Assembly (NCBI GenBank): GCA_937921865.1 | Contig: CAKZWF010000045.1 | Coordinates: 16,069 to 80,068, forward strand | Source of the DNA: an uncultured Pseudomonadales bacterium | GTDB lineage: Bacteria > Pseudomonadota > Gammaproteobacteria > Pseudomonadales > Azotimanducaceae | Length of the DNA: 64,000 nt | Reading direction: 5' to 3' | Part shown: positions 41,831-53,945 of the stretch, in pieces | Layout of the letters: each line of letters opens with the position of its first letter | Position numbering within the stretch: position 1 is the stretch's first letter | Made by a program: the position numbers and the translations under genes | Notes under the pieces: model-generated | The model's input: the letters and a program-made list of their open reading frames with translations, nothing else | The model's database searches: none | What the model was told of the DNA's origin: nothing

Positions 41831-42370
41831 ATGGCTGAATTAGCTACTCTAGCGCGACCATACGCAAATGCGGTGTTCGGCATCGCCAAACAGTCGGCAA
41901 CACTCGATGGTTGGTCTCGGGCGCTGGAATTTCTTGCAGTGGCGACAGCAGATGACCAGATGACGCTGCTGTTGCAAGCCCCGGATATCGCGGAACAGCA
42001 AAAAGCCTTCCGGCTGATCGAAATTTGTGGTGACGAGCTGAACGAACAGATGAAGAAGTTTGTTCAGGTTCTGGCGATCAACAAGAGACTGCCGCTCATC
42101 GGATCGATTCAAGAACAGTTCGAAGAGTTGCGAGCTTTAGAGCTGCAGAGTCTCGATGTGCAGGTCACCAGCGCCTTTCCGCTGTCGGATGGCGAAGGTC
42201 AGCGGTTGGCTTCGGCGCTTGCCAGAAAATTTGAAAAAGAGGTGCACCTCACGAGTGAGGTGGATCAGAGCCTGATTGGTGGCGTAGTAATTCGAGCGGG
42301 TGACATAGTCATTGATGGCTCGGTGCGCGGGAAGCTGGAAAAGCTTTCCGAATCTATTCAGCGCACGTGA
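41831..42370 (+). CDS. atpH: ATP synthase F1 subunit delta
   Basis: A 179-residue stalk subunit connecting F1 to subunit b. The N-terminus (LATLARPYANAVFGIA) and the C-terminal GGVVIRAGDIVIDGSVRGKL are typical of the OSCP/delta family. It lies between atpF and atpA. Confidence 0.96.
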   Translation: MAELATLARPYANAVFGIAKQSATLDGWSRALEFLAVATADDQMTLLLQAPDIAEQQKAFRLIEICGDELNEQMKKFVQVLAINKRLPLIGSIQEQFEELRALELQSLDVQVTSAFPLSDGEGQRLASALARKFEKEVHLTSEVDQSLIGGVVIRAGDIVIDGSVRGKLEKLSESIQRT

Positions 42371-42427
42371 CGGAATCCACTGGCATGCCAACGGCATGCG
42401 GGTGAATAAAATTTTGAGGAATGCAAC

Positions 42428-43966
42428 ATGCAGCAACTGAATCCTTCTGAAATCAGCGACATCATTAAGAGTCGCATCGAAAGCCTGGACATCCACGCCG
42501 AGGCGCAAAACGAAGGGACCATCGTCGGTGTTTCGGACGGGATTGTACGAATTCATGGACTTGCCGAAGCACAGTATGGCGAGATGATTGAGTTTCAGGG
42601 CGGGCTTTACGGCATGGCGCTCAACCTCGAGCGCGATTCTGTCGGTGTTGTTGTTCTAGGCGACTATGAAGGTTTGTCTGAAGGCATGACCGCACGTTGT
42701 ACGGGTCGCATTCTGGAAGTTCCAGTAGGACGCGAACTGCTGGGCCGGGTGGTCGATCCTCTCGGCAATCCGATTGATGGTAAAGGCCCGTTGAATGCGG
42801 CTGAAACTGCCCCAATTGAGAAGGTCGCTCCCGGCGTTATCGCCCGTCAATCTGTGGATCAGCCAGTACAGCTGGGACTGAAATGTATCGATGCGATGGT
42901 GCCGATTGGTCGAGGGCAGCGTGAGTTGATCATCGGCGACCGTCAGATTGGTAAAACTGCGGTGGCTATCGATGCCATCATTAATCAGAAAGACAGCGGC
43001 ATTAAGTGTGTTTACGTAGCCATTGGGCAGAAGATGTCGACCATTGCTAATGTGGTTCGCACCCTCGAAGAATACGGCGCGATGGAAAACACCATCGTCG
43101 TGGCGGCTTCTGCGTCCGATCCTGCGCCGATGCAGTTCATCGCACCCTACTCCGGCTGCAGCATGGGCGAGTACTTCCGCGATATCGGCGAAGACGCGCT
43201 GATCATCTACGATGACCTGACCAAGCAGGCATGGGCATACCGACAGATCTCGCTGCTGCTCAAGCGCCCGCCGGGTCGGGAAGCTTATCCTGGTGATGTC
43301 TTTTATCTGCACTCGCGCCTGCTCGAGCGCGCCGCTCGCGTCAACCCCGAGTATGTTGAAGCTGCCACCGGCGGTCGCGTCAAAGGCAAGACCGGTTCGC
43401 TGACCGCGCTACCAATCATCGAAACCCAGGCTGGTGATGTATCTGCGTTTGTTCCGACTAACGTGATCTCTATTACTGACGGTCAGATCTTCCTGGAAAC
43501 TGATCGATTCAACTCTGGTATCCGCCCCGCGATGAGCCCGGGCATTTCTGTATCCAGGGTGGGTAGCTCAGCCCAGGTGCCGTTCATGAAGAAGATTTCC
43601 GGGGGCATCAAGCTTGCGCTCGCTCAGTATCGGGAACTGGCGGCGTTTTCTCAGTTCGCTTCTGACCTGGACGAAGCAACCCGCAAGCAGCTCGAGCATG
43701 GCCGTCGCGTCGAAGAGCTGATGAAACAGAAACAATATGCACCGATGTCCGTTGCGGACCAGGGTGTCAGTCTGTTCGCGGCGACAGAACGCTATCTCGA
43801 AGACGTTGAAGTCAACGAGGTATTGGAATTCGAAAGCTCTCTGCTTGCCTACATGAATTCGGAAAAAGCTGAGTTCATGAAGATGATTAATGAAACCGGC
43901 GCATACAACGATGAGATTGTTGCTGAGATGCGCCAGGCAATCGAAGCGTTCAAAGCAACCCGTTAA
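42428..43966 (+). CDS. atpA: ATP synthase F1 subunit alpha
   Basis: A 512-residue non-catalytic nucleotide-binding subunit. The N-terminal beta barrel starts at [15 protein letters not shown]. The P-loop reads GDRQIGKTA and the later signature [15 protein letters not shown]. Length and position are standard. Confidence 0.98.
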   Translation: MQQLNPSEISDIIKSRIESLDIHAEAQNEGTIVGVSDGIVRIHGLAEAQYGEMIEFQGGLYGMALNLERDSVGVVVLGDYEGLSEGMTARCTGRILEVPVGRELLGRVVDPLGNPIDGKGPLNAAETAPIEKVAPGVIARQSVDQPVQLGLKCIDAMVPIGRGQRELIIGDRQIGKTAVAIDAIINQKDSGIKCVYVAIGQKMSTIANVVRTLEEYGAMENTIVVAASASDPAPMQFIAPYSGCSMGEYFRDIGEDALIIYDDLTKQAWAYRQISLLLKRPPGREAYPGDVFYLHSRLLERAARVNPEYVEAATGGRVKGKTGSLTALPIIETQAGDVSAFVPTNVISITDGQIFLETDRFNSGIRPAMSPGISVSRVGSSAQVPFMKKISGGIKLALAQYRELAAFSQFASDLDEATRKQLEHGRRVEELMKQKQYAPMSVADQGVSLFAATERYLEDVEVNEVLEFESSLLAYMNSEKAEFMKMINETGAYNDEIVAEMRQAIEAFKATR

Positions 43967-44003
43967 TACCGGGTTGCCCCTGACGAAACAGCGAGACTAA
44001 CGC

Positions 44004-44864
44004 ATGGCCGTCGGCAAAGAGATTAAGAACAAAATTGGCAGCGTGGAAAACACGCAGAAGATCACCAGTGCAATGCAGATGGTGGCTGCCAGCAAAATGC
44101 GCCGCACCCAGGAACGGATGCGCCACGGTCGACCCTACGCGGAAAAAATCCGTCAGGTCATCGGTCATCTGGCCAACTCGAATCCGGAATACAAACACAC
44201 CTACATGACTGAACGTGAAGTCAAAAGGGTGGGCTATCTGGTCGTTTCTTCTGACCGTGGCCTGTGTGGCGGTTTGAATGTGAACCTGTTTCGCATGCTG
44301 CTGAAAGAAATTGGTGAGACGCATGCCAACGGTCTGGAAACAGACCTCGGCCTGCTCGGTAACAAAGCGGAGTCGTTTTTCCGCTCGGTTGGCGGCAACA
44401 TTCTTTCCTCGGTGCGCGATGTTGGTGAAAACCCGGTCCTCGCTGATCTGGTTGGTGGCATCAAGGTCATGCTCGATGCATTTGAGCAGGGCAAGATCGA
44501 TAAGCTGTTCATTATCAGCAACGAGTTTGTGAACACGATGACGCAGCAGCCGGTCATAAGGCAGCTGCTGCCTTTAGATGCTGAACCGGACGATTCTTAT
44601 AAGCATCGCTGGGACTATCTGTATGAGCCGGATGCCAAGGAGCTGGTTGAACAGCTGGTCACCCGGTTCATCGAGTCTCAGGTGTATCAGGCGGTCGTGG
44701 AAAACACTGCCTGCGAACAGGCGGCTAAGATGATCGCGATGAAAAACGCGACCGAAAATGCTGAGAAGATCATCGATGAGCTCACCCTCATCTATAACAA
44801 CGCCAGACAGGCAGCTATCACGCAGGAAATCGCCGAGATTGTTAGTGGCGCCGCGGCGGTTTAG
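44004..44864 (+). CDS. atpG: ATP synthase F1 subunit gamma
   Basis: The 286-residue central stalk rotor. The N-terminal helix [20 protein letters not shown] and the C-terminal [17 protein letters not shown] are diagnostic. It is followed by a 108-bp gap that contains a 7-bp inverted repeat before atpD. Confidence 0.97.
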   Translation: MAVGKEIKNKIGSVENTQKITSAMQMVAASKMRRTQERMRHGRPYAEKIRQVIGHLANSNPEYKHTYMTEREVKRVGYLVVSSDRGLCGGLNVNLFRMLLKEIGETHANGLETDLGLLGNKAESFFRSVGGNILSSVRDVGENPVLADLVGGIKVMLDAFEQGKIDKLFIISNEFVNTMTQQPVIRQLLPLDAEPDDSYKHRWDYLYEPDAKELVEQLVTRFIESQVYQAVVENTACEQAAKMIAMKNATENAEKIIDELTLIYNNARQAAITQEIAEIVSGAAAV

Positions 44865-44924
44865 CGCCTGCGGCGGCTTAAAAATAGCAGCGGCGGTATG
44901 GCCGAAACAGATTAACAAACGTAA

Positions 44925-46355
<1,431 letters not shown>

Positions 46356-46392
46356 TAATGACGGCGATCGGTTAACCGAGGAGTAAACAGAC

Positions 46393-46815
46393 ATGGCCAT
46401 GACCATACACTGCGACATTGTCAGCGCCGAAGAAGAAATATTCTCCGGCCGGGTCACAATGATCAGCGCCACCGGCTCACTGGGTGAGCTGGGTATCATG
46501 CCGGGTCATGCGCCGTTGCTGACCGGCATCAGGCCCGGACCTGTGCGCTTGAAGATGGACGATGGCGAAGAAGAAGTATTTTTTGCCTCTGGCGGGTTCC
46601 TTGAAGTACAGCCAGGAGTTGTCACCATTCTTGCCGACACCGCGGCGCGGGCTGAAGATCTGGACGAAGCGGCTGCAGTGGAAGCACAGCAGGCGGCAGA
46701 AAAGATGCTTCAGGATCACACCGGCGAAGTTGAGTTCTCAGCAGTGGCTGCCCAGCTGGCGGAAGCCATGGCACAACAGCGCACCCTGGCGGAACTGAAG
46801 ACGCGACGGCGCTGA
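46393..46815 (+). CDS. atpC: ATP synthase F1 subunit epsilon
   Basis: A 140-residue inhibitory stalk subunit with an N-terminal beta barrel ([35 protein letters not shown]) and a C-terminal helical hairpin. Its stop codon (46813-46815) lies inside the first copy of the 18-bp tandem array that follows. It ends the atp operon. Confidence 0.96.
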   Translation: MAMTIHCDIVSAEEEIFSGRVTMISATGSLGELGIMPGHAPLLTGIRPGPVRLKMDDGEEEVFFASGGFLEVQPGVVTILADTAARAEDLDEAAAVEAQQAAEKMLQDHTGEVEFSAVAAQLAEAMAQQRTLAELKTRRR

Positions 46816-46899
46816 AGGCTCTTTACCCGCTGAGGGCTCTTTAACCGCTGAAGGCTCTTTACTCGCTGAAGGCTCTCTATCCGCTGAAGGCTCACAACT
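46810..46899 (+). repeat. Five 18-bp tandem repeats across the atpC stop codon
   Basis: Five consecutive 18-bp units begin at 46810, 46828, 46846, 46864 and 46882. The first reads CGCTGAAGGCTCTTTACC. The others differ at one to a few positions, most at the 3' end and in the last copy. There are no spacers. Unit 1 contains the atpC TGA, and because 18 is a multiple of 3 every unit carries a TGA in the same frame. The array ends 6 bp before the terminator stem. A related array lies at 62311-62400. Confidence 0.95.
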
Positions 46900-46905
46900 A
46901 GCTAC

Positions 46906-46934
46906 AAAAGGGGTGACTATCGTCGCCCCTTTTT
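46906..46934 (+). terminator. Rho-independent terminator of the atp operon
   Basis: AAAAGGGGTGAC (46906-46917) pairs with GTCGCCCCTTTT (46922-46933) around TATC, with one G-T wobble. The 3' arm ends in a run of five Ts. It is a typical intrinsic terminator, directly after the tandem array. Confidence 0.85.
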
Positions 46935-46991
46935 ACATCTCGGGCTCCTATAATCTGCGGGTTAATCCAATGAACTGTGGATCGCTGTCTC

Positions 46992-48386
46992 ATGCAGGAA
47001 TCTGATTCGTCCGGGAATCTGGAAGTGGTTGTGCTGGCAGCCGGGCAAGGCAGCCGGATGCGTTCGGCCTTGCCCAAGGTGTTGCATCAACTCGGCGGTC
47101 GATCGCTACTCGACCATGTGCTCACCACTGTTGCCGGTTTGGAGCCAACCCGCGTTCATGTGGTGATTGGCCACGGCGCAGAACTGGTTCGGAAGCGGAC
47201 CCAGTTACCGGTGATCTGGGTGGAACAGGATCAACAGCTCGGCACAGGCCATGCAGTGTCTCAGGCGCTGCCTGGCGTAGATGATTCAAGCACGGTGCTT
47301 GTCGTATACGGTGATGTGCCGTTGGTCAGCGTCGATACTCTCAATGCAGCCTGTCGCGAAGCCGCGGAAGGCAACCTGGCGCTGATCACCGCACAGTTCT
47401 CTGATCCGGCTCAACTCGGCCGCATCGTTCGTGGCCCATCAGGCAGTGTGCAGGCCATTGTTGAATATGCTGATGCCAGCGAGGCCCAGCGTGGAATCAC
47501 TGAAATCAATTCTGGCATCCTGGCGCTCAATGCGGCGGCGATGAAGCAGCTACTTCGCGAAGTGCAGCCAAAAAATGCCCAGGGCGAATACTATCTCACC
47601 GATCTGATCGAGCTGGCCGTGCAGAACAATATTGCGGTTAGCGCAATTGCTGCACTGGATCCGGATGAGGTCACAGGCATCAATGATCGCGTGCAACTCG
47701 CGCAGCTGGAACGGATTTATCAGCGTAACCAGGCCGAGCGACTGATGCAGGCTGGCGTCACGCTCGCGGATCCAGCGCGTTTGGACATCCGAGGCGAAGT
47801 GACTGCGGGACCAGACTGTTACCTGGATATTAACGTGGTGCTGGAAGGTCAGGTGCAGCTCGGTTGCGGGGTCACCATTGGGCCGGGTTGCGTTATTAAG
47901 GACAGTGAACTGGCCGATGGAGTGAACGTCGCCGCGCACACGGTGATAGAAGGTGCTCATGTTGGCGAGGATTGCCAGCTGGGCCCGTTCGCGCGAATCC
48001 GGCCCGGTACCGTGCTGGCGGAACAGGTCAAGATCGGTAACTTCGTTGAAACCAAGAAGGTGCAGATCGGGCGCGGCAGCAAAGCCAGCCACTTGAGCTA
48101 TCTGGGTGACGCCAGCCTGGGTGAAGACTGCAACATCGGCGCCGGCACAGTCACCTGTAATTATGATGGCATCAACAAACACCGTACCGAGATTGGTGAT
48201 CGGGTATTTGTCGGCACCAACAGCACTCTGGTCGCGCCGCTGACTATCGACAGCGAGGCGTTTGTGGCAGCGGGCTCAACGGTGACCACCCGGGTTGGAC
48301 AGAGCGAGCTGGCCGTTGGTCGAGGTAAACAGCGCAACATCAAAGGCTGGGTTCGGCCTGATCAACGAAAAAACGAAGGATCCTGA
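46992..48386 (+). CDS. glmU: Bifunctional N-acetylglucosamine-1-phosphate uridyltransferase / glucosamine-1-phosphate acetyltransferase
   Basis: Makes UDP-GlcNAc for peptidoglycan and LPS. The uridyltransferase domain starts [21 protein letters not shown]. The C-terminal left-handed beta-helix acetyltransferase contains [23 protein letters not shown] and [14 protein letters not shown] at 46992 (464 residues) is preferred, while GTG at 46977 would add 5 residues. A TATAAT at 46949-46954 may be its -10 box, but no good -35 is seen. glmS follows after 2 nt, coupling two steps of the same pathway. Confidence 0.96.
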   Translation: MQESDSSGNLEVVVLAAGQGSRMRSALPKVLHQLGGRSLLDHVLTTVAGLEPTRVHVVIGHGAELVRKRTQLPVIWVEQDQQLGTGHAVSQALPGVDDSSTVLVVYGDVPLVSVDTLNAACREAAEGNLALITAQFSDPAQLGRIVRGPSGSVQAIVEYADASEAQRGITEINSGILALNAAAMKQLLREVQPKNAQGEYYLTDLIELAVQNNIAVSAIAALDPDEVTGINDRVQLAQLERIYQRNQAERLMQAGVTLADPARLDIRGEVTAGPDCYLDINVVLEGQVQLGCGVTIGPGCVIKDSELADGVNVAAHTVIEGAHVGEDCQLGPFARIRPGTVLAEQVKIGNFVETKKVQIGRGSKASHLSYLGDASLGEDCNIGAGTVTCNYDGINKHRTEIGDRVFVGTNSTLVAPLTIDSEAFVAAGSTVTTRVGQSELAVGRGKQRNIKGWVRPDQRKNEGS

Positions 48387-48388
48387 CC

Positions 48389-50221
48389 ATGTGTGGAATT
48401 ATTGGTGCGGTCGCTGATCGCCAGGTCTCGGCAATTCTGCTGGCCGGCCTGCAGCGGCTCGAGTACCGCGGCTACGACTCAGCAGGCCTAGCGGTCGTCA
48501 CGCCCGAAGGTGGCATCGAGCGGCGCCGGCAAGTTGGCAAGGTCAAAGCCCTCTGCGACGATCTTGCCGCTCATCCGATATCGGGACAGATCGGCATTGC
48601 CCACACGCGCTGGGCGACCCATGGGGTTCCCAGCGAAAACAACGCGCACCCGCATACCTCCAACTCGCGCATCGCTCTGGCACACAACGGCATCATCGAA
48701 AACTACGAAGCGCTGCGCGAGGAACTGATCGGGCTTGGCTATGAGTTCACCTCGCAAACAGACAGCGAAGTCATCGTCCACCTTGTTGATCATTACTATG
48801 ACGCCAGCGGTTCTCTGTTGGAAGCTGTGCGGACAACGGTTAAACGCCTGGAAGGCGCTTATGCCATCGGTGCCATTGCTGCAGATGAGCCGGATCGAAT
48901 TGTTGCGGCCCGAATGGGCAGCCCGCTGGTGATTGGCAAAGGCATCGGCGAGAACTTTATCGCGTCAGATGCGCTGGCACTGAGGCCGGTTACCGATCGG
49001 TTCGTGTTTCTGGAGGAAGGTGATCTGGTTGAGGTCACCCGAGGCGAAATCAGCATCTGGAATGTCTCAGACGAGTCGGTCATACGTTCAACGGTCAAGG
49101 TTGAACTCGGCCACGACGATGTCGATAAAGGCAACTATCGCCATTTCATGCAGAAGGAAATTCACCAGCAGCCGAGCGTTCTGCACGACACTCTCGACGG
49201 CCGGATCGGCAAAACTCAGGTGTTGGAGCCGGCGTTTGGTGTTGCCGCGAAAGACGTATTTGATGCAACTTCATCAGTAACCATCGTCGCCTGCGGTACC
49301 AGTTTCTACGCGGCCAGCGTTGCCCGCTACTGGATTGAAGAGCTGGCTGGAATACCTTGCCAGGTCGAAATTGCCAGTGAATTCCGTTATCGCAAAGTAG
49401 CCGCTCTGCCGGACAGTCTGTTCGTGACTATTTCTCAATCCGGTGAAACTGCGGATACCCTCGCCGCTCTGCGGGCGGCCAAAAAGATGGGTTATGCGCA
49501 TTCCCTGACTATCTGCAACGTTGCGACCAGCTCGCTGGTCCGTGAGTCGGATCTGGCTCTGATGCTTCAGGCCGGCACCGAAGTTGGCGTCGCCTCTACC
49601 AAGGCGTTCACTACCCAGCTGGCGGACCTGTTGCTGCTGACGCTGTTACTAGGTCGCCGCCATGCGCTCACCGCTGAGCAGGAACAGGAAATTGTTGCTG
49701 CGCTGCATACCCTGCCGGATCTGGTTGAGTCAGTGCTCGGGCTGGATGGAGAAATACATCAGCTGGCAGAGCAGTTTCTGGAATGTCCGGATGCACTGTT
49801 CCTCGGCCGCGGTCCGATGTTTCCGATCGCTATGGAAGGTGCTCTGAAGCTTAAAGAGGTTTCTTATATCCACGCTGAGGGCTACCCGGCTGGAGAGTTG
49901 AAACACGGTCCGCTGGCGCTGGTGGATGAAGATATGCCGGTGATTGCGGTCGCGCCCAATGATGAACTGCTGGAAAAACTCTCGTCGAACTTACAGGAGG
50001 TTCGAGCGCGGGGTGGCAAACTGATTGTGTTCGCTCATCCGCATGCCGGATTCCGCGAAGAACCCGGCGTCACCGTGATCCATCTGCCGGATGTTCATCG
50101 CATCCTCGCACCCATCGTATATGTAGTGCCTCTGCAACTGCTGGCTTATCACGTTGCTGTGCTGAAAGGCACCGACGTTGACCAGCCACGTAATCTGGCC
50201 AAGTCGGTTACGGTGGAATAG
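48389..50221 (+). CDS. glmS: Glutamine--fructose-6-phosphate aminotransferase
   Basis: Makes glucosamine-6-phosphate from fructose-6-phosphate and glutamine. The 610 residues begin MCGIIGAV with the catalytic Cys1 of the glutaminase domain. [14 protein letters not shown] and HTRWATHG follow. Two SIS isomerase domains contain [14 protein letters not shown] and the C-terminal end is LAKSVTVE. No glmS ribozyme can sit upstream, since glmU ends 2 nt before. Confidence 0.98.
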   Translation: MCGIIGAVADRQVSAILLAGLQRLEYRGYDSAGLAVVTPEGGIERRRQVGKVKALCDDLAAHPISGQIGIAHTRWATHGVPSENNAHPHTSNSRIALAHNGIIENYEALREELIGLGYEFTSQTDSEVIVHLVDHYYDASGSLLEAVRTTVKRLEGAYAIGAIAADEPDRIVAARMGSPLVIGKGIGENFIASDALALRPVTDRFVFLEEGDLVEVTRGEISIWNVSDESVIRSTVKVELGHDDVDKGNYRHFMQKEIHQQPSVLHDTLDGRIGKTQVLEPAFGVAAKDVFDATSSVTIVACGTSFYAASVARYWIEELAGIPCQVEIASEFRYRKVAALPDSLFVTISQSGETADTLAALRAAKKMGYAHSLTICNVATSSLVRESDLALMLQAGTEVGVASTKAFTTQLADLLLLTLLLGRRHALTAEQEQEIVAALHTLPDLVESVLGLDGEIHQLAEQFLECPDALFLGRGPMFPIAMEGALKLKEVSYIHAEGYPAGELKHGPLALVDEDMPVIAVAPNDELLEKLSSNLQEVRARGGKLIVFAHPHAGFREEPGVTVIHLPDVHRILAPIVYVVPLQLLAYHVAVLKGTDVDQPRNLAKSVTVE

Positions 50222-50553
50222 CGCAACGCTCGATAGGTATCTCTGGAACTCTAGTGTCAGTGAGAAAGTGACTGACAACTCTATTGCTGCCTTGCCTTGT
50301 TGCTAGGGTCGTGGCCACAGCCGCACTGGTCGCAGTCTGATGCCGCTACTGGAAGATCGCAGCGAACGTGTTTATCAGGATGACGAACCGGTTGCGCTGG
50401 AAGTGTCGGGGAATGCGGCACTCTATAATGGTGATCGAAAACTGAAAGGCACCGGCGCGGTCGCCGGACCTGAACCAATCCAAGCAACCTTAGTCCTACC
50501 TGGCCCCTGCTGGGTTAAGATAGCCGTCCAGCTCAGCATGACCCGTCGCCAAC
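50222..50553. other. Non-coding gap between glmS and uvrD
   Basis: 332 bp without a convincing gene. An inverted repeat TGTCAGT (50255-50261) / ACTGACA (50271-50277) lies shortly after glmS and could be a weak terminator, though no T-run follows. A TATAAT at 50424-50429 may be a -10 box for uvrD, without a clear -35. Short open frames here show no recognisable product. Confidence 0.5.
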
Positions 50554-52743
50554 TTGGACGTTTCACACATACTCGACAATCTCAATGACGCCCAGCGCCA
50601 GGCGGTTGCTGCGCCCACGGGGAATATGCTGGTCGTGGCCGGCGCCGGCAGTGGCAAGACTCGGGTGCTCGTGCATCGGATTGCCTGGCTGATTGAAGCT
50701 GAAGGGGTCTCGCCCCACAGCCTTCTGGCGGTCACCTTCACCAACAAAGCTGCTCAAGAGATGCGGCACCGGATCGAAGAGCTGCTGAAGATATCGGTTC
50801 GACCATTGTGGGTGGGCACCTTCCATGGCATTGCTCACCGGCTATTGCGGATGCACTGGCGGGAAGCCGGCCTGCCGCAGAACTTTCAGATTCTCGATGC
50901 TGACGATCAGCTGCGCTTGGTCAAGCGGGTGATGCGCTCCATGGATATAGATGAACAGAAGTGGCCGGCTCGGCAGGCGGTCTGGTTTATCAACGGACAG
51001 AAAGACGAAGGCCGGCGGGCGAAACAGGTGCCTGCCAGTGATGACCTGTTTCAGATCACCCATAAACGTATTTACGAAAGCTATGAGACCCTCTGTCAGC
51101 AGAGCGGCCTGGTGGATTTTGCTGAGCTGCTGCTGAAGAGTCATGAGCTGTGGCTGGAGCAACCGGAGATGCTTGCTCACTATCAGAAGCGCTTCCAGCA
51201 CATGCTGGTCGATGAGTTTCAGGATACCAATACCATTCAATATGCCTGGTTAAAGGTGCTGGCAGGAACGTCTTCCCGGATTACCGCAGTAGGTGATGAT
51301 GATCAGTCCATTTATGGCTGGCGCGGTGCGAAGATCGAAAACATCCATCGCTTCTCTGACGACTTTGCGCCGGTCGAACTGGTTCGACTGGAGCAGAACT
51401 ACCGCTCTACGGCGACGATTCTCAAAGCAGCCAACGCGCTGATTGCCAACAATGCAGATCGCTTCGGTAAAGAGCTGTGGACCGACGGTCCTCCCGGCGA
51501 TCCGATTCGCGTCTACGCCGGCTACAACGATCTGGATGAAGCGCGTTTCATTACCGACCGGAGCGCAGAGTGGATCGACGGCGGTGGCAGTCCGGACGAT
51601 GTCGCGGTGCTGTACCGTTCCAATGCCCAGTCTCGAGTGCTGGAGGAAGCGCTGTTGAGGGCGCAGATACCCTATCGAATCTATGGTGGCCTGCGGTTTT
51701 TTGAGCGTGCAGAAATCAAGAACGCGCTGTGCTACATGCGTCTGCTGATCGACCGGAATTCGGACACGGCTTTCGAGCGAATCGTCAATACGCCAACGCG
51801 CGGCATCGGTGATAAAACCGTCGAGGTAATCCGTCAGCAGGCGCGCGCGCGCGAATTGTCGATGTGGCAATCGTGCAAAGACGCGCTCGCTGAAGGCAGC
51901 TTGAGCAAACGGGTGGCTACGAAAGTCGCGGAGTTCCTCACGCTGATCGATGAACTCGACGCCGCCTGCGCTGAGCTTTCTCTGCATGAGCTTGCCGATC
52001 ACGTGATCGAAGCCAGCGGCCTGTTAGACTTTCATTCCCGTGAGCGGGGGGAACGGGGGCTGGCACGCAAAGAAAACCTCGAAGAACTGGTGAGCGCCTG
52101 TCGTCAGTTTACCGGCGATCTGGTCTTCCCGATTCCGGCAGAACCAGAGGCTGAGTCCCAGTCGGTGCTTGAGCAGTTTCTCGATCAGGTGGCCCTGGAC
52201 TCTGGAGATCGACAGGCGGAGTCGGGTCCGTGTGTGCAGCTGATGACGCTGCACTCAGCGAAAGGCCTGGAATATCCGCTGGTATTCCTTGCCGGCATGG
52301 AAGAAGGCCTGTTTCCCCACAAGATGTCAGCCCAGGAACCCGGCCGGATCGAAGAAGAGCGGCGCCTGTGTTATGTGGGGATGACCCGGGCGATGCGGGA
52401 ACTTTATATCACCCATGCGGAAACCCGCCGGCTTCATGGCACCGACAACTACAACCGGCCATCGCGTTTTCTGCAGGAGATTCCCCGGGATCTGATTCAC
52501 GAAGTGCGAATGAAGGGGGCTGTAGAGCGCCCCTATGGGGGGACAGGTTTACCATCGGGTATGGCTGAAGAGTCGGCAAACGGCCTGCGCATGGGCCAGC
52601 GGGTAATGCACGCCAAGTTTGGCGAAGGCGTTGTTGTGCAGTGTGAAGGTGATGGTGAGCGGGCGCGGATTCAGGTCAACTTTTCGGACGTCGGTGCCAA
52701 GTGGCTGATGATGGGTTATGCCAATCTGGACATTCTTGATTAG
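50554..52743 (+). CDS. uvrD: DNA helicase II UvrD
   Basis: Superfamily 1A helicase of 729 residues for mismatch and nucleotide excision repair. The start MDVSHILDNLNDAQRQAV (TTG codon at 50554) matches E. coli UvrD closely. Walker A is GAGSGKT (30-36), motif II is LVDEFQDTN, and motif VI is VGMTRAMRELYI. The C-terminal Tudor-like region (GQRVMHAKFGEG to the end) is the UvrD-type RNA polymerase contact, which argues against Rep or PcrA. Confidence 0.96.
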   Translation: MDVSHILDNLNDAQRQAVAAPTGNMLVVAGAGSGKTRVLVHRIAWLIEAEGVSPHSLLAVTFTNKAAQEMRHRIEELLKISVRPLWVGTFHGIAHRLLRMHWREAGLPQNFQILDADDQLRLVKRVMRSMDIDEQKWPARQAVWFINGQKDEGRRAKQVPASDDLFQITHKRIYESYETLCQQSGLVDFAELLLKSHELWLEQPEMLAHYQKRFQHMLVDEFQDTNTIQYAWLKVLAGTSSRITAVGDDDQSIYGWRGAKIENIHRFSDDFAPVELVRLEQNYRSTATILKAANALIANNADRFGKELWTDGPPGDPIRVYAGYNDLDEARFITDRSAEWIDGGGSPDDVAVLYRSNAQSRVLEEALLRAQIPYRIYGGLRFFERAEIKNALCYMRLLIDRNSDTAFERIVNTPTRGIGDKTVEVIRQQARARELSMWQSCKDALAEGSLSKRVATKVAEFLTLIDELDAACAELSLHELADHVIEASGLLDFHSRERGERGLARKENLEELVSACRQFTGDLVFPIPAEPEAESQSVLEQFLDQVALDSGDRQAESGPCVQLMTLHSAKGLEYPLVFLAGMEEGLFPHKMSAQEPGRIEEERRLCYVGMTRAMRELYITHAETRRLHGTDNYNRPSRFLQEIPRDLIHEVRMKGAVERPYGGTGLPSGMAEESANGLRMGQRVMHAKFGEGVVVQCEGDGERARIQVNFSDVGAKWLMMGYANLDILD

Positions 52744-52756
52744 GAATATCGACATT

Positions 52757-53875
52757 ATGTCTGCACTCAAAAAGGCGGTTGCTGCAGTTGCGTTTGTTTT
52801 CCTGTCAGTTCTGCTGCTGCCAGCCTGTAGTCCGGCCGACAGCAGCAGTCCAGCAGGCGTCCAGGGTGCGACAGACCACGGCAAAACGCAGGTGTTTCGA
52901 TGGAAGCTGGTCACGACCTGGCCGAAGAACCTGCCCGGGCTTGGCCTTGCCCCGGAACGATTCGCCGACTCGCTGCGTGCCATGAGCGACGGCCGTCTGG
53001 ACATTAAGGTTTACGGTGCCGGTGAACTGGTCGGCGCGTTTGAGGTATTCGATGCCGTATCCCAGGGCACTGCGCAGCTGGGACATGGTGCCTCTTATTA
53101 CTGGCGCGGGAAAATTCCGGTCGCGGCCATGTTCTCAACCGTGCCTTTCGGAATGACCGCGCAGGAAATGAATGGCTGGCTGCACTATGGCGGCGGACTG
53201 GAACTGTGGCAGGAAGTCTATCGACCGTTCGGACTGATTCCGCTCGCTGCTGGCAATACCGGTGTGCAGATGGCGGGCTGGTTCAACAAAGAAATCAACT
53301 CGTTGGAAGATCTTCAGGGTCTGAAGATGCGTATTCCGGGTCTCGGCGGCGAAGTGTTGGAACGAGCGGGGGGCACTGCGGTCAGCATGCCGGGTGGCGA
53401 AGTATTTACCGCGCTGCAGACCGGTGTCATCGATGCAACTGAGTGGGTTGGCCCCTACAACGATCGCGCGCTAGGGCTGCATACCGTTGCCAGATACTAC
53501 TACTATCCCGGCTGGCATGAGCCGGGTGCCACTACGGAAGTGATCATTAATGCCGAGGCGTGGCAGTCCCTGCCGACAGATCTGCAGGCGATGGTGACCG
53601 CGGCGGCGCGAGCGGTGAATGACGATCTGCTGAGTGAATTCACAATCCGTAACGCTCAATCCCTGAAGATTCTGCTCGAAGAGCATGATGTGGAACTCAG
53701 GCGTCTGCCAGACGATGTACTGGCGCGTCTGCAGGAGGCAGCCGCCGAGGTGGTTGCTGAAATTGCCGAAGACGATGAACTGGCGCAGAGGGTACATGAC
53801 TCTTACACCGAGCACCTGGAACTGATAAGCCGGTATCACGAAATCACGGAAAAAGCCTATATAAACGCACGGTAA
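52757..53875 (+). CDS. TakP-like TRAP transporter substrate-binding lipoprotein
   Basis: A 372-residue periplasmic binding protein of the DctP/TakP class. A signal sequence with lipobox LLPAC (Cys24) suggests that it is membrane-anchored, unlike many free TRAP binding proteins. The mature part contains WKLVTTWPKNLPGLG, LQGLKMRIPGLGGEV with the ligand-binding Arg of TRAP proteins, and GVIDATEWVGPYND, close to the Rhodobacter 2-oxoacid binder TakP. ATG at 52757 with AGGAA upstream is chosen. The permease genes lie on the other strand at 55.9-57.8 kb. Substrate (2-oxo acid) is inferred from resemblance. Confidence 0.85.
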   Translation: MSALKKAVAAVAFVFLSVLLLPACSPADSSSPAGVQGATDHGKTQVFRWKLVTTWPKNLPGLGLAPERFADSLRAMSDGRLDIKVYGAGELVGAFEVFDAVSQGTAQLGHGASYYWRGKIPVAAMFSTVPFGMTAQEMNGWLHYGGGLELWQEVYRPFGLIPLAAGNTGVQMAGWFNKEINSLEDLQGLKMRIPGLGGEVLERAGGTAVSMPGGEVFTALQTGVIDATEWVGPYNDRALGLHTVARYYYYPGWHEPGATTEVIINAEAWQSLPTDLQAMVTAAARAVNDDLLSEFTIRNAQSLKILLEEHDVELRRLPDDVLARLQEAAAEVVAEIAEDDELAQRVHDSYTEHLELISRYHEITEKAYINAR

Positions 53876-53945
53876 ACAGACCCTGAGTAAATGGGGAGTT
53901 TGCCCGACGGCATAGGCTGGACCATAAAGAAAGAGGCGGCAGGGT

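Noticed and set aside
46810..46899. The 18-bp arrays as CRISPR
   Set aside because: Units are contiguous with no unique spacers, are too short for CRISPR repeats, and no cas genes are present.
48387..48388. glmS ribozyme upstream of glmS
   Set aside because: Only 2 nt separate glmU and glmS, so there is no room, and the element belongs to Gram-positive relatives.
50340..50588. Open frame between glmS and uvrD
   Set aside because: No recognisable product, overlaps the uvrD start in another frame, and lacks a clear ribosome-binding site.
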